A stretch of 64,000 bases of DNA from an uncultured Prevotella sp. Lineage in GTDB: Bacteria > Bacteroidota > Bacteroidia > Bacteroidales > Bacteroidaceae. Both the position numbers and the translations under genes were made by a program. Below the pieces are notes generated by a model that saw nothing but the letters and a program-made list of their open reading frames with translations, made no database searches and was not told the DNA's origin. Of the stretch, positions 51,089 to 59,682 are shown piece after piece (positions within the stretch are counted from its first letter, which is position 1; the number at the start of each line of letters is the position of its first letter). The DNA lies in the NCBI GenBank assembly GCA_934196725.1, contig CAKPWR010000003.1, forward strand, positions 7,608-71,607. Reading direction: 5' to 3'.

Positions 51089-51135
51089 TAATCATAAAGT
51101 TCAAAGTTCAAAGTTCAAAATTCAAAGTTCAAAGT
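51089..51135. repeat. Right inverted repeat of the four-helix-bundle cassette
   Basis: Starts TAATCATAAAGTTCAAAGTT and continues as AAAGTTC heptads up to the leader of the DUF1015 gene. The first 24 bases mirror the left repeat. Confidence 0.85.
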
Positions 51136-51148
51136 AAAATAAAACATT

Positions 51149-52483
51149 ATGGCAATAGTAAAACCTTTCAAGGGCATTCGCCCTCCAAAAGATTTAGTAG
51201 AGCAAGTAGAGTCTCGCCCATACGATGTCCTCGATTCTGAGGAAGCACGCGTGGAGGCGGGAGATAACGAGAAAAGCCTTTATCATATTATTAAACCTGA
51301 AATCAACTTCGAACCAGGTACATCAGAGTATGATCCTCGCGTCTATGAAAGCGCGGCAGAGAACTTCAGAAAGTTCCAGGAAAACGGATGGTTGAAGCAG
51401 GATGATAAGGAACAGTATTATATCTATGCACAGACCATGAATGGCAAGACACAGTATGGTCTTGTGGTGGGTGCATACGTGAATGATTATATGACCGGCG
51501 TCATCAAGAAGCATGAGCTCACCCGCCGTGACAAGGAAGAAGATCGCATGAAGCACGTTCGTGTCTGCAATGCCAACATCGAACCAGTCTTCTTCGCTTA
51601 CCCTGATAATTCCGTGCTCAATGAGATTCTGATGCGCTATGCGGCTACAGAACCTGAGTATGATTTCATCGCTCCGATTGATGGCTTCCGCCACCAGTTC
51701 TGGATTGTCAGCGATGATAAGGACATTGAGACTATCACCGCAGAATTTGCCAAGATGCCTAGCCTCTACATCGCCGACGGCCATCACCGTTCAGCTGCTG
51801 CAGCGCTGGTAGGTGCAGAGAAGGCTAAGCAGAATCCTAACCATACCGGTAAGGAGGAGTACAATTATTTCATGGCAGTCTGTTTCCAGGCTAGCCAGTT
51901 GACCATCCTCGATTACAACCGTGTAGTGAAGGACCTGAACGGCTTGACATCAGAGCAGTTCCTCGACGCATTGACCAAGAACTTCGAGGTGATAGAGATT
52001 GATGCGATTAATGTGAACGTATCTGGCGATGAGGAGGGAATCCCTTGCTACGAGAAGTTTGCCATTGATGCAGCTATCGAGCAGTTCGGCTTGGATATTC
52101 TGAAGCCAGCCGCTCTCCATTCCTTCCTCCTTTATCTGGACGGTAAATGGTACGGTTTGTTTGCCAAGCCAGGAACATACGATGATGAGGACCCAATCGG
52201 CGTGCTCGATGTAGACATCTCATCCCGATTGATTCTTGATGAGATTCTGGGAATCAAGGACTTGCGTTCAGACAAGCGCATCGATTTCGTGGGCGGTCTT
52301 CGTGGACTCGGCGAGTTGAAGCGTCGTGTAAACAGTGGCGAAATGAAGATGGCTTTAGCCCTTCATCCAGTCACCATGCAGCAGATTATGGACATCGCGG
52401 ACAGTGGCAAGATCATGCCACCAAAGGCAACATGGTTTGAACCTAAGTTGCGTAGCGGATTGATTATTCACAAGTTGGATTAA
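51149..52483 (+). CDS. DUF1015 family protein in the serine operon
   Basis: Cytoplasmic protein of 444 residues, a full-length DUF1015 member: VKPFKGIRPPKDLVEQVESRPYDVLDSEEAR at the start, IKKHELTRRDKEEDRMKHVRVCNANIEPVFFAYPD, and the conserved YIADGHHRSAAAALVG with a paired His likely to be catalytic. From memory the family is distantly related to ParB-like and serine kinase (SerK) folds, and it is often linked to serC and serA. No phosphoserine phosphatase is encoded here, so DUF1015 is a candidate for handling the phosphoserine-serine step or its control; this is inference. Its stop overlaps the next start (TAATG). Confidence 0.9.
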   Translation: MAIVKPFKGIRPPKDLVEQVESRPYDVLDSEEARVEAGDNEKSLYHIIKPEINFEPGTSEYDPRVYESAAENFRKFQENGWLKQDDKEQYYIYAQTMNGKTQYGLVVGAYVNDYMTGVIKKHELTRRDKEEDRMKHVRVCNANIEPVFFAYPDNSVLNEILMRYAATEPEYDFIAPIDGFRHQFWIVSDDKDIETITAEFAKMPSLYIADGHHRSAAAALVGAEKAKQNPNHTGKEEYNYFMAVCFQASQLTILDYNRVVKDLNGLTSEQFLDALTKNFEVIEIDAINVNVSGDEEGIPCYEKFAIDAAIEQFGLDILKPAALHSFLLYLDGKWYGLFAKPGTYDDEDPIGVLDVDISSRLILDEILGIKDLRSDKRIDFVGGLRGLGELKRRVNSGEMKMALALHPVTMQQIMDIADSGKIMPPKATWFEPKLRSGLIIHKLD

Positions 52484-53070
52484 TGATTGACGAATTTAAG
52501 ACTATATCAGATACAGTAGGCGAGGGATATTACACCGAGAAGAGGAGTAAGTTTCTCGCCTTTGCTCACCACGTGACGACCGTTGACGAGGTGAAGGAGA
52601 TTGTTGCCGGGTACCGTAAGAAATATTACGATGCCCGACATTGTTGTTATGCCTATATGCTGGGTCCAGAGCGCACCGAGTTTCGTGCCAATGATGATGG
52701 TGAGCCATCTTCTACGGCTGGCAAGCCTATCCTGGGACAGATTACGAAAGCGGAATTGACGGATATTCTCATTGTCGTCATCCGTTATTTTGGAGGAGTG
52801 AAACTGGGAACCAGCGGACTGATCGTGGCTTATCGAGAAGCTGCGATAGATGCTCTGGCGCATTGCGAGGAAGTGACGCAGCAGGTAGAGGAAATCGTTA
52901 CCTACGATTTCACCTATCCGATGATGAATGATGTGATGAGGATTGTGAAAGAGATGAATCCCCGTATCGTGGACCAGACCTTCGACAATACCTGTACCAT
53001 TAAGCTTTCGATAAGAAAGAGTGAGGCGGAGGAATTGCGAACCCGCCTGAAAAAGCTTTCCTTTGAATAA
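52483..53070 (+). CDS. IMPACT/YigZ family protein
   Basis: Protein of 195 residues of the UPF0029 type. The N-terminal domain has GYYTEKRSKFLAFAHHV, HCCYAYMLG, RANDDGEPSSTAGKPILGQI and VVIRYFGGVKLGTSGLIVAYREAA, all diagnostic. The smaller C-terminal domain is ferredoxin-like. Yeast and mammalian relatives (Yih1/IMPACT) restrain the amino-acid starvation kinase Gcn2; bacterial ones are uncharacterised. Translation is probably coupled to DUF1015, since the start overlaps its stop codon. It is the last gene of the operon; a CCTTAAGG pair at 53090 and 53110 may end transcription. Confidence 0.92.
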   Translation: MIDEFKTISDTVGEGYYTEKRSKFLAFAHHVTTVDEVKEIVAGYRKKYYDARHCCYAYMLGPERTEFRANDDGEPSSTAGKPILGQITKAELTDILIVVIRYFGGVKLGTSGLIVAYREAAIDALAHCEEVTQQVEEIVTYDFTYPMMNDVMRIVKEMNPRIVDQTFDNTCTIKLSIRKSEAEELRTRLKKLSFE

Positions 53071-53143
53071 AGAAGTAATCTGTTTTTTGCCTTAAGGTTA
53101 AATATATTATCCTTAAGGGTATTATTTATAGGTGTTTCCTTTG

Positions 53144-53334
53144 CTGCGGATTTCAAATCCGCAGAGCAGAAAAAAGGTTAGGACATTTTTTGTCGCCGGA
53201 TTTCAAATCCGGCGGGACGCCTAGCGGACTTGAGACTTTTAAAATGAAATCTTTTACCCCGCTAGGCGTTCCGGCGGATTTGCAATCCGCCGTTTAAAAA
53301 GGTTCGACCGCTTAATCGGGGATTTGCAATCCCC
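53144..53334. repeat. Second palindromic repeat family (GGATTTxAAATCC type)
   Basis: Four perfect palindromes: CTGCGGATTTCAAATCCGC at 53144, GCCGGATTTCAAATCCGGC at 53195, GGCGGATTTGCAATCCGCC at 53273 and GGGGATTTGCAATCCCC at 53318. An inverted pair ACGCCTAGCGG/CCGCTAGGCGT sits at 53217 and 53259. They fill the gap between convergent IMPACT and uvrB genes and do not share words with the other repeat family. Confidence 0.88.
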
Positions 53335-53344
53335 TGCACCAGGT

Positions 53345-55441
53345 TTATACTTTCTCTTCCAATTCCTTCTGCAATCGGATGATTTCATCACGATACTGTG
53401 CGGCTTGCATGAAGTCGAGGTCCTTGGCGGCTTGCTTCATCAGCGCAGTGGTATTGGCGATGCTCTTCTCCAATTCCTCCTTGCTCATGCTGCGGACGAT
53501 TGGGTCGGCAACCAGCGTGGCACTATCCGGTTCGATGTAGACACGCTGCGTTGAACCGTCGGCTCCCTGAATCGTCCGGAAGGACGCTGCGCTGATTCCT
53601 GAACCTGCTCCTGAAGCTTTTCCTGAACCTGCTCCTGCCTCTTCCTTGCTCGTAGGCAATGCCGAGGTAATCGCCTTCTGAATCTGTTTTGGCGTAATGC
53701 CATGGTCGGCATTATACTGCAGCTGGATGCTTCTTCGACGTGCGGTTTCGTCGATGGTTTTCTGCATGCTGTCTGTAATATTATCTGCATACATGATTAC
53801 CTTGCCGTTTACGTTTCTTGCCGCACGGCCTGCTGTCTGCGTCAACGAACGGTGACTGCGCAGGAAACCCTCTTTGTCTGCATCCAGGATGGCTACAAGC
53901 GAAACCTCAGGAAGGTCAAGACCCTCACGGAGCAGGTTCACGCCCACCAGCACATCATAGACGCCAGCACGCAAATCGTTCATAATCTTTACTCGGTCCA
54001 GCGTAGCCACATCACTGTGAATGTAAGCAGCCTTCACGTTGTGGTTCAGCAGGAATTCCGTCAGCTCCTCAGCCATGCGCTTGGTCAGCGTAGTGATGAG
54101 CACTCGCTCGTTGCGGTGGGTACGGGTCAGGATTTCATCCAGCAGGTCATCAATCTGGTTCTCGCTCGGGCGCACTTCAATCTCCGGATCCAGCAAGCCC
54201 GTAGGACGGATGAGCTGTTCTACCACCACGCCCTCTGCTTCTCTCAGCTCGTAATCGGCAGGCGTGGCACTTACGTAGATTGCCTGATGAATCAGACTGT
54301 GGAACTCCTCGAACTTCAGCGGACGGTTGTCGAAGGCGGCAGGCAGTCGGAAACCGTATTCTACCAGGTTCTGCTTTCTCGCCCTGTCGCCACCATACAT
54401 GGCGCCAATCTGTGGAATGCTCACGTGGCTCTCGTCCACCACCAGCAGGAAGTCTTTCGGGAAGAAATCCAGCAGACAGTAAGGCCGTTCGCCAGCCTTT
54501 CTGCCGTCGAAATATCTCGAATAGTTCTCGATTCCCGAACAGTGGCCCAGCTCCTTGATCATCTCCATGTCGTATTCCACACGCTCCTTGATGCGCTGCG
54601 CCTTGATTCCGTCACCTATGCTCTTGAAGAACTCTTCCTGCTTCACCAGGTCGTCCTGAATCATGCGGATGGCGCATTCCTGCTGCTCCTTCGTGGTTAC
54701 GAAGAGGTTGGCAGGATAAATCTCGTAGGTCTCGAACGAAGCCAGACGGTGATAGGTCAGCGAATCCACCTCCTCGATGCTGTCTATCTCGTCGTCCCAC
54801 CAGGTTACTCTCAGCACGTTGTCGCTGTAAGCCATAAAGATGTCAACGGTTTCTCCCTTCACGCGGAAGTTGCCGCGCTGCAGTTCGATGTCGTTTCTCA
54901 CGTAGAGGGCGTCCACCAGCTTCCGCAGGAATTCGTTGCGGTCCAGCGTCTGTCCCTTCTTTATCTTGATGATGTTCTCCTGCATTGCCACCGGTCCGCC
55001 CATGCCGTAGATGCATGATACGGATGAAACCACGATGACGTCTTTTCTGCCGGAGAGTAGGGCAGAGACGGCTCCTAGTCGCAGCTTGTCTATCTCGTCG
55101 TTGATGGCGAGGTCTTTCTCGATGTATGTGTCGGTGGTTGGCAGGTAGGCTTCCGGCTGATAGTAGTCGTAGTAGGATACGTAGTATTCTACGGCGTTCT
55201 CCGGGAAGAAGCCCTTCATCTCCTGATAGAGCTGGGCGGCAAGCGTCTTGTTGTGGCTCAGGATAAGGGTAGGCTTGCCGATGTTTGCGATGACATTGGC
55301 AACGGTAAAGGTCTTGCCCGAACCTGTAACGCCCAGCAGCACCTGCGCCGGCTCACCCTGCTCAATGCCTTCGGTAAGCTGTCGGATAGCCTGTGGCTGG
55401 TCGCCCGTCGGTTTGTATTCTGATGTAATTTTAAAGTCCAT
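53345..55441 (-). CDS. uvrB: UvrABC system protein B
   Basis: Damage-verifying helicase of nucleotide excision repair, 698 residues from ATG 55441. It starts [19 protein letters not shown] with Walker A GVTGSGKT at 37-44, the beta-hairpin region [25 protein letters not shown], Walker [25 protein letters not shown] and [14 protein letters not shown], and ends with the UVR motif that contacts UvrC ([24 protein letters not shown]). A Gly/Ser/Ala linker (about 590-620, [16 protein letters not shown]) precedes the C-terminal part. The frame is open for 72 residues further upstream, but these are not UvrB. A TATTTTTG box (complement of 55460-55467) precedes it. Confidence 0.97.
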   Translation of the reverse strand: MDFKITSEYKPTGDQPQAIRQLTEGIEQGEPAQVLLGVTGSGKTFTVANVIANIGKPTLILSHNKTLAAQLYQEMKGFFPENAVEYYVSYYDYYQPEAYLPTTDTYIEKDLAINDEIDKLRLGAVSALLSGRKDVIVVSSVSCIYGMGGPVAMQENIIKIKKGQTLDRNEFLRKLVDALYVRNDIELQRGNFRVKGETVDIFMAYSDNVLRVTWWDDEIDSIEEVDSLTYHRLASFETYEIYPANLFVTTKEQQECAIRMIQDDLVKQEEFFKSIGDGIKAQRIKERVEYDMEMIKELGHCSGIENYSRYFDGRKAGERPYCLLDFFPKDFLLVVDESHVSIPQIGAMYGGDRARKQNLVEYGFRLPAAFDNRPLKFEEFHSLIHQAIYVSATPADYELREAEGVVVEQLIRPTGLLDPEIEVRPSENQIDDLLDEILTRTHRNERVLITTLTKRMAEELTEFLLNHNVKAAYIHSDVATLDRVKIMNDLRAGVYDVLVGVNLLREGLDLPEVSLVAILDADKEGFLRSHRSLTQTAGRAARNVNGKVIMYADNITDSMQKTIDETARRRSIQLQYNADHGITPKQIQKAITSALPTSKEEAGAGSGKASGAGSGISAASFRTIQGADGSTQRVYIEPDSATLVADPIVRSMSKEELEKSIANTTALMKQAAKDLDFMQAAQYRDEIIRLQKELEEKV

Positions 55442-55459
55442 AATCACTGAATTTAGGTG

Positions 55460-55467
55460 CAAAAATA
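55460..55467 (-). promoter_or_regulatory. -7 box of uvrB
   Basis: Complement of CAAAAATA gives TATTTTTG, 18 bp upstream of the ATG. No clear TTTG box at the usual spacing. Confidence 0.45.
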
Positions 55468-55528
55468 CAAAAAAATCGCCATTAATCGTTATAAAGATTA
55501 ATATTTTGCGAAAAAATGTATTTTTTCT

Positions 55529-55559
55529 TTTGATAATAAGTAAATTATGAGTAACTTTG
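55529..55559 (+). promoter_or_regulatory. bamD promoter
   Basis: TTTG (55529-55532), exactly 19 bp, TAACTTTG (55552-55559): perfect consensus. It makes a start near 55566, which favours ATG 55578 for bamD. Confidence 0.8.
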
Positions 55560-55577
55560 CATCTCAAAATGAGAATT

Positions 55578-56438
55578 ATGAAGAAATTGACTCTTATCGC
55601 ATCATGCGTAGCACTGCTGATGACCAGCTGTGTGAACGAATATAACCAGATCACCAAATCGGGTGATTATACTTTGAAGTACGAGTACGCCAAGCAGTGT
55701 TTTGCTCAGGGCAAGTACTCTCGTGCCGTACCTCTCCTGCAGGAACTCGTCACCATGAAGAAGGGTTCTACCGAGGGCGAGGAATGCCTCTACATGCTTG
55801 CCATGTCAGAGTTCGGCTTGAAGGATTACGAGACTGCATCCGAGTACTTCAAGAAGTATTTTTCTTCCTATCCTAAGGGCCGCTATGCTGAGAACGCCAA
55901 GTATTACGTGGGCGAGAGTCTCTTTCAGAATGCTCCGGAGCCTCGATTGGACCAGAGCACAACGATGACTGCCATCGCTGCCTTCCAGGAGTATCTCGAC
56001 ATCTTCCCTGATGCTCATCTCAAGGCTCAGGCTACCGGTCGACTCTACACCCTGCAGGATCTGCTGGTAGAGAAGGAGTACAAGAGCGCCCGTCTCTACT
56101 TCGATTTGGGAACCTACTTCGGCAACTGTACCAACGGCGGCAACAACTATGAGGCTTGCATCGTTACTGCGCAGAACGCCCTGAAGGACTATCCTTACAG
56201 CAACAAGCGCGAGGAGTTTGCTTCGCTCGTGATGAAGAGCAAGTACGAACTCGCCAAGATGAGTGTGGAGAGCAAGCAGCTGGAGCGTTATCAGGACGCT
56301 GAGGACGAGTGCTACGGCTTCATCAATGAGTATCCTGATTCAAAGGAGCGTTCACTTGCCGAGAAGTATATTGAGAAATGCAAGGAGTACGAGAAGGCTC
56401 ATCCGGAGGATTCGCTCGAAAAGCTTGCCGGCAACTAA
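55578..56438 (+). CDS. bamD: Outer membrane assembly lipoprotein BamD
   Basis: Lipoprotein of 286 residues that works with BamA to fold outer membrane beta-barrels. The signal peptide [18 protein letters not shown] ends in a lipobox with Cys18. Five TPR-like units follow ([73 protein letters not shown]). Family hallmark spacing and length fit BamD/YfiO. ATG 55569 is a less likely start, being almost on the predicted transcription start. It heads a group with omega, DUF4293 and perhaps rpsP. Confidence 0.92.
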   Translation: MKKLTLIASCVALLMTSCVNEYNQITKSGDYTLKYEYAKQCFAQGKYSRAVPLLQELVTMKKGSTEGEECLYMLAMSEFGLKDYETASEYFKKYFSSYPKGRYAENAKYYVGESLFQNAPEPRLDQSTTMTAIAAFQEYLDIFPDAHLKAQATGRLYTLQDLLVEKEYKSARLYFDLGTYFGNCTNGGNNYEACIVTAQNALKDYPYSNKREEFASLVMKSKYELAKMSVESKQLERYQDAEDECYGFINEYPDSKERSLAEKYIEKCKEYEKAHPEDSLEKLAGN

Positions 56439-56531
56439 CGGCAGGGAAGACGTTTCCATGTCTGGGATGAATGCTTCGTATATATAATAAGGTAATAATC
56501 ACAAAAAAAGAATAATAATAGTACTATAATT

Positions 56532-56879
56532 ATGGATTACAAGAAATCAAATGCACCAGTAAACACAGTTACTCGTAACATCATGGACCTCTGTGATGAG
56601 ACTCATAACATTTATGAAAGCGTAGCTATCATTGCTAAGCGTGCCAACCAGATTTCGGTTGAGATTAAGCAGGACCTGAGCAAGAAGCTCCAGGAGTTTG
56701 CTTCTTACAACGACTCTTTGGAGGAGGTATTCGAGAACCGTGAGCAGATTGAAATCTCTCGCTACTACGAGAAGTTGCCAAAGCCAACATTGATCGCTAC
56801 TCAGGAGTTTATCGAGGACACCATTTTCTGGCGCGACCCTTCTAAAGAGTATCGTCCTACTACTATCAATGAGTTGTAA
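56532..56879 (+). CDS. rpoZ: RNA polymerase omega/Rpb6-like subunit
   Basis: Protein of 115 residues. The Bacteroidota-type omega core is visible in NTVTRNIMDLCDETHNIYESVAIIAKRANQISVEIKQDLSKKLQEFAS, which corresponds to the Rpb6/omega helix that binds the beta' C-terminus. The tail ERYYEKLPKPTL-like part (ISRYYEKLPKPTLIATQEF) is specific to this phylum. It stabilises the polymerase. It lies between bamD and DUF4293 on the same strand. Confidence 0.88.
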   Translation: MDYKKSNAPVNTVTRNIMDLCDETHNIYESVAIIAKRANQISVEIKQDLSKKLQEFASYNDSLEEVFENREQIEISRYYEKLPKPTLIATQEFIEDTIFWRDPSKEYRPTTINEL

Positions 56880-56897
56880 TAAAGGAAAAGAAAAGAT

Positions 56898-57368
56898 ATG
56901 ATACAGCGCAAACAGACTCTGTTTCTGCTTTTGGCAGTAATCGTATGTGCGCTCTGCCTGTTCCTGCCGGTTGGCAGCGTTGAGCCAAAGGGAATGGGCG
57001 TCGACAGTCTGGTTTACAATCTGGGCGTGGTGATGGGCGATGGCGGTCTCGCTATCTCTACCACCTGCATCCCTTTGTTCGTCCTGCTGAGCGTAACGGC
57101 GATACTATCGTTGGTAACGATATTCCTTTATAAGAATCGCAAGGTTCAGATGTCTATCTGCAAGAACGCCATGCTGCTCAATGTGCTCTGGCTCATCGAC
57201 TATGTCCTGATTTTCTTCGGCATCATTCCGATTCCTGAGGTAGAGGGCAAAGTGAGTATCGAGTTTGCAGCCTGCCTGCCTATCGTCAGCATCATCCTGC
57301 TGGCAATGGCTTACAAGGGCGTCAATGACGATGAAAAGCTGGTAAAAGCAGCCGATCGCATCCGATAA
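56898..57368 (+). CDS. DUF4293 membrane protein
   Basis: Protein of 156 residues with four membrane segments (TLFLLLAVIVCALCLFLPVG, LAISTTCIPLFVLLSVTAILSLVTIFLY, MLLNVLWLIDYVLIFFGII, AACLPIVSIILLAMAYKGV). It starts MIQRKQTLFLLL, the typical DUF4293 beginning, and ends DDEKLVKAADRIR. This Bacteroidota family is usually found beside the omega and BamD genes, as here. Function unknown. Confidence 0.88.
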   Translation: MIQRKQTLFLLLAVIVCALCLFLPVGSVEPKGMGVDSLVYNLGVVMGDGGLAISTTCIPLFVLLSVTAILSLVTIFLYKNRKVQMSICKNAMLLNVLWLIDYVLIFFGIIPIPEVEGKVSIEFAACLPIVSIILLAMAYKGVNDDEKLVKAADRIR

Positions 57369-57420
57369 GGGCTTGATTCTTAAAAGAAATGCTAAAAAAG
57401 CCTATAAAATAGGATAAAAA

Positions 57421-57452
57421 TTTGTGGGTACCAAATAAAAGTAGTACCTTTG
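57421..57452 (+). promoter_or_regulatory. rpsP promoter
   Basis: TTTG (57421-57424), 20 bp, TACCTTTG (57445-57452). Both boxes fit. A leader of about 70 nt follows, beginning with CCGCTGTCACGAGATGGCAG, which may form a small stem. Confidence 0.75.
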
Positions 57453-57527
57453 CACCCGCTGTCACGAGATGGCAGCATAAAATTCAAACCTCATATATAT
57501 TAATTAAATTAAAATTAAGATTTAAAA

Positions 57528-58064
57528 ATGGCAACAAAGATCAGATTGCAGCGCGGCGGTCGTAAGAACTATGCTTTCTACAGCATCGTAATCGCTGACG
57601 TTAGAGCACCACGTGATGGTAAATTTACTGAGAAGATTGGTACTTTCAACCCTAACACCAATCCAGCTACTGTAGATTTGAATTTCGAGCGCGCACTCTA
57701 CTGGGTAGAGACAGGTGCACAGCCAACAGACACAGTTCGCAACATCCTCAAGGGCGAGGGCGTTTACTTGATGAAGCACCTCAAGGGTGGCGTTAAGAAG
57801 GGCGCATTCGACGATGCTGAGGCTCAGAAGCGTTTCGACGCTTGGAAGAACGGTAAGGACGCTAAGGCTACTGCTGTTCGCGAGGGCGATGCTAAGGCTA
57901 AGAAGGAAGCTGCTGCTAAGGAGCTCGAGGCTGAGAAGAAGATGAATGAGGCAATCGCTAAGAAGGTAGCTGAGAAGAAGGCTGCTGAGGCTGCTGCTAA
58001 GGCAGAGGCTGAAGCTGCTAAGGCTGCTGAGGAGGCTTCTGAGGAGGCTCCAGCTGAGGCTTAA
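57528..58064 (+). CDS. rpsP: 30S ribosomal protein S16 with long charged tail
   Basis: Small-subunit protein of 178 residues. The S16 core is residues 1-~85 ([61 protein letters not shown]). The rest is a tail rich in Ala, Lys and Glu (about 110-178), roughly doubling the usual length of 80-90; Bacteroidota S16 proteins often carry such tails. The tail is expected to be a helix on or near the ribosome surface. Heavy codon bias fits high expression. It has its own promoter and terminator. Confidence 0.96.
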   Translation: MATKIRLQRGGRKNYAFYSIVIADVRAPRDGKFTEKIGTFNPNTNPATVDLNFERALYWVETGAQPTDTVRNILKGEGVYLMKHLKGGVKKGAFDDAEAQKRFDAWKNGKDAKATAVREGDAKAKKEAAAKELEAEKKMNEAIAKKVAEKKAAEAAAKAEAEAAKAAEEASEEAPAEA

Positions 58065-58101
58065 TCTTCTGAATGAATCTTCTTTGAAGATTGAAAAGTA
58101 T

Positions 58102-58143
58102 AAGGTCGATTACTCTTTTTTAAAAGAGTGTCGGCCTTTTTTC
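58102..58143 (+). terminator. rpsP terminator
   Basis: AAGGTCGATTACTCTTTT pairs with AAAAGAGTGTCGGCCTT, ending in a run of T. Confidence 0.85.
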
Positions 58144-58213
58144 GTATGTTTACTTTTTTAGGGGAGAATGTTTTTGTTTCCTCTGTGTGTTTTAGAGTTT
58201 TTTTCTATTGGTT

Positions 58214-58354
58214 TTAAAGCTTTTGCCCTTACAGGGCGTGTGGGCGGATAGAGGATTTGAAACCCAGGGCAACGCCCTGGGTATAAAGTCATTATAGCAA
58301 TGCGCCCTGTAAGGGCAAAAGCTTTCTTTTCCAGTGCTTTGCTCTTACAGGGCG
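58214..58354. repeat. GC-rich palindromic (REP-like) element, third copy
   Basis: AAAGCTTTTGCCCTTACAGG, CCCAGGGCAACGCCCTGGG and GCCCTGTAAGGGCAAAAGCT occur in the same order and orientation pattern as in the other two copies. It sits between convergent rpsP and fimbrillin genes; nothing else but the terminator is seen in this 330-bp gap. Confidence 0.88.
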
Positions 58355-58394
58355 TCTTTAGCTCCTTGTTTAATCTATTTGTTATGTTTTAATT

Positions 58395-59532
58395 TTATTG
58401 TTGTGTGATGAATTCATTGTTGTTTGTTTCATCTACCCAATTCTCTGCTGTTGCTTCGAAGTTGATTGGCGACAAAATTGGTTGTCCTTGATCGTTATAA
58501 CCACCACCGAATATCAGGGTGTAGACATAACGCATGCCTGGTTCCCAGTTAGTACTGAATGGAACATAAAGAGTGTCGTAACCATCATTTCCAAATACAT
58601 ACACACCATTCTGCTTAATTCTACAGCTAATCTCCAAATATGACTCAAAATCTTTATCTGCATCCATCTTAGATTTTGGATTTATTTTGGTGTCCCATGG
58701 TGTCGAATTCTGGGGAACGAGTAGCAGTGGTGTCGTTAAAGAAATATCTGTAGGTGTTGTCTTGCTCATTACGTTAATATTTTTCTCGCTTACAATTGTG
58801 AGAATGCCATTCTGTTTACCATTAGGACTCCAGTTGGTCTGTGCTGGTGATGCTGTAGCAGTAGCAGGGAAAGTGAATTTTCCAGAAAAATATAAGTTAT
58901 GTATTTTGATATTCTTAATTTCTACCTGCATACCTTCATATTGTGTCTTGGCTTGGAAAACTATCTGAGATAAAATATGTTTGAAATTAAACATCACCTT
59001 ACCACTATTTAAATTTTTTGTCTGATCTTTGGCTACGGCATACATTACGTCATAGTTGATAGCACCATGATTATTAATGTACTCATCACAGCTTGAATAC
59101 GTAATTGTTTTTGTGTCTTTTGTAATGCATATCATCAACAAAAGATGCAGGGCTGATTGCATAGAAATTCAGCTTGGTTGATTCTGGCCAGTAGCGAAGA
59201 TCTTCTGCGTTAGCATAGTCCCAATTGCCTTTCTTATGGTTAATAACGATTCCGGTATGTCCATAATCGTTAGTCTTGTCACCCATAAATTGTATATCAT
59301 CACTAGTGTCTTCTGCTGATTTTTGTGAAAATGCAAACACTCTGAAGTCTGTAGACGTCATATTTCCCGGTTTGATAATCGTAGCTCTTGATCCCATTTG
59401 GTTACCAACAGTATGGAAACCGATTGGGGGCTTCTCCTGAGAGGTCTCTACGCTTGCAAGCTCATTGTCTGAGCATCCTGACAGCAATGCCATTGAGGCA
59501 AGTGCTGATACAAAATAAAGTTTTGTGTTCAT
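58395..59532 (-). pseudogene. Fimbrillin-family lipoprotein gene broken by a frameshift
   Basis: Two overlapping frames make one protein. The first (59532 to about 59120) starts MNTKLYFVSALASMALLSGC, a lipoprotein signal with Cys20, and runs to YAISPASFVDDMHY. The second (from about 59117 to 58395) continues DTKTITYSSCDEYINNHGAINYDVMYAV and includes VMFNFKHILSQIVFQAK, typical of the fimbrillin-like Mfa fold, ending ENWVDETNNNEFITQQ. Removing one A from the A4 or A5 run near 59108-59121 joins them into about 378 residues. Without that, the product is truncated to 148 residues. A real mutation, phase variation at the A-run or a sequencing error are all possible. DNA is AT-richer than nearby genes. 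Confidence 0.82.
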
Positions 59533-59682
59533 AATAATTTTTTACTGAAACATTGAATAAGTTAAAATCTTTAAAACTGCTATATAATTGTATGATATTT
59601 GGTATTTATTTCTATTTACCTACGTTGCCAATAATTGGCATGTTATTTCTTTTTATAATTTGGTATTTACTATTATTCGTCT

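Noticed and set aside
53301-53340. GGTTCGACC segment considered as a tRNA T-arm.
   Set aside because: No acceptor or anticodon stems can be drawn; the segment is part of the palindrome cluster.
53702-55018. A 438-codon open frame on the plus strand opposite uvrB.
   Set aside because: Shadow of the uvrB gene, whose motifs are complete across the region.
57459-57527. rpsP leader considered as a ribosomal-protein autoregulatory RNA.
   Set aside because: Only one short stem (CTGTCACGAGATGGCAG) is visible and no known leader class is recognised.
59086-59162. Overlap of the two fimbrillin frames considered as programmed frameshifting.
   Set aside because: No slippery heptamer with a downstream hairpin is apparent, and the fimbrillin family is normally encoded in one frame; a frameshift mutation, phase variation or sequencing error is simpler.
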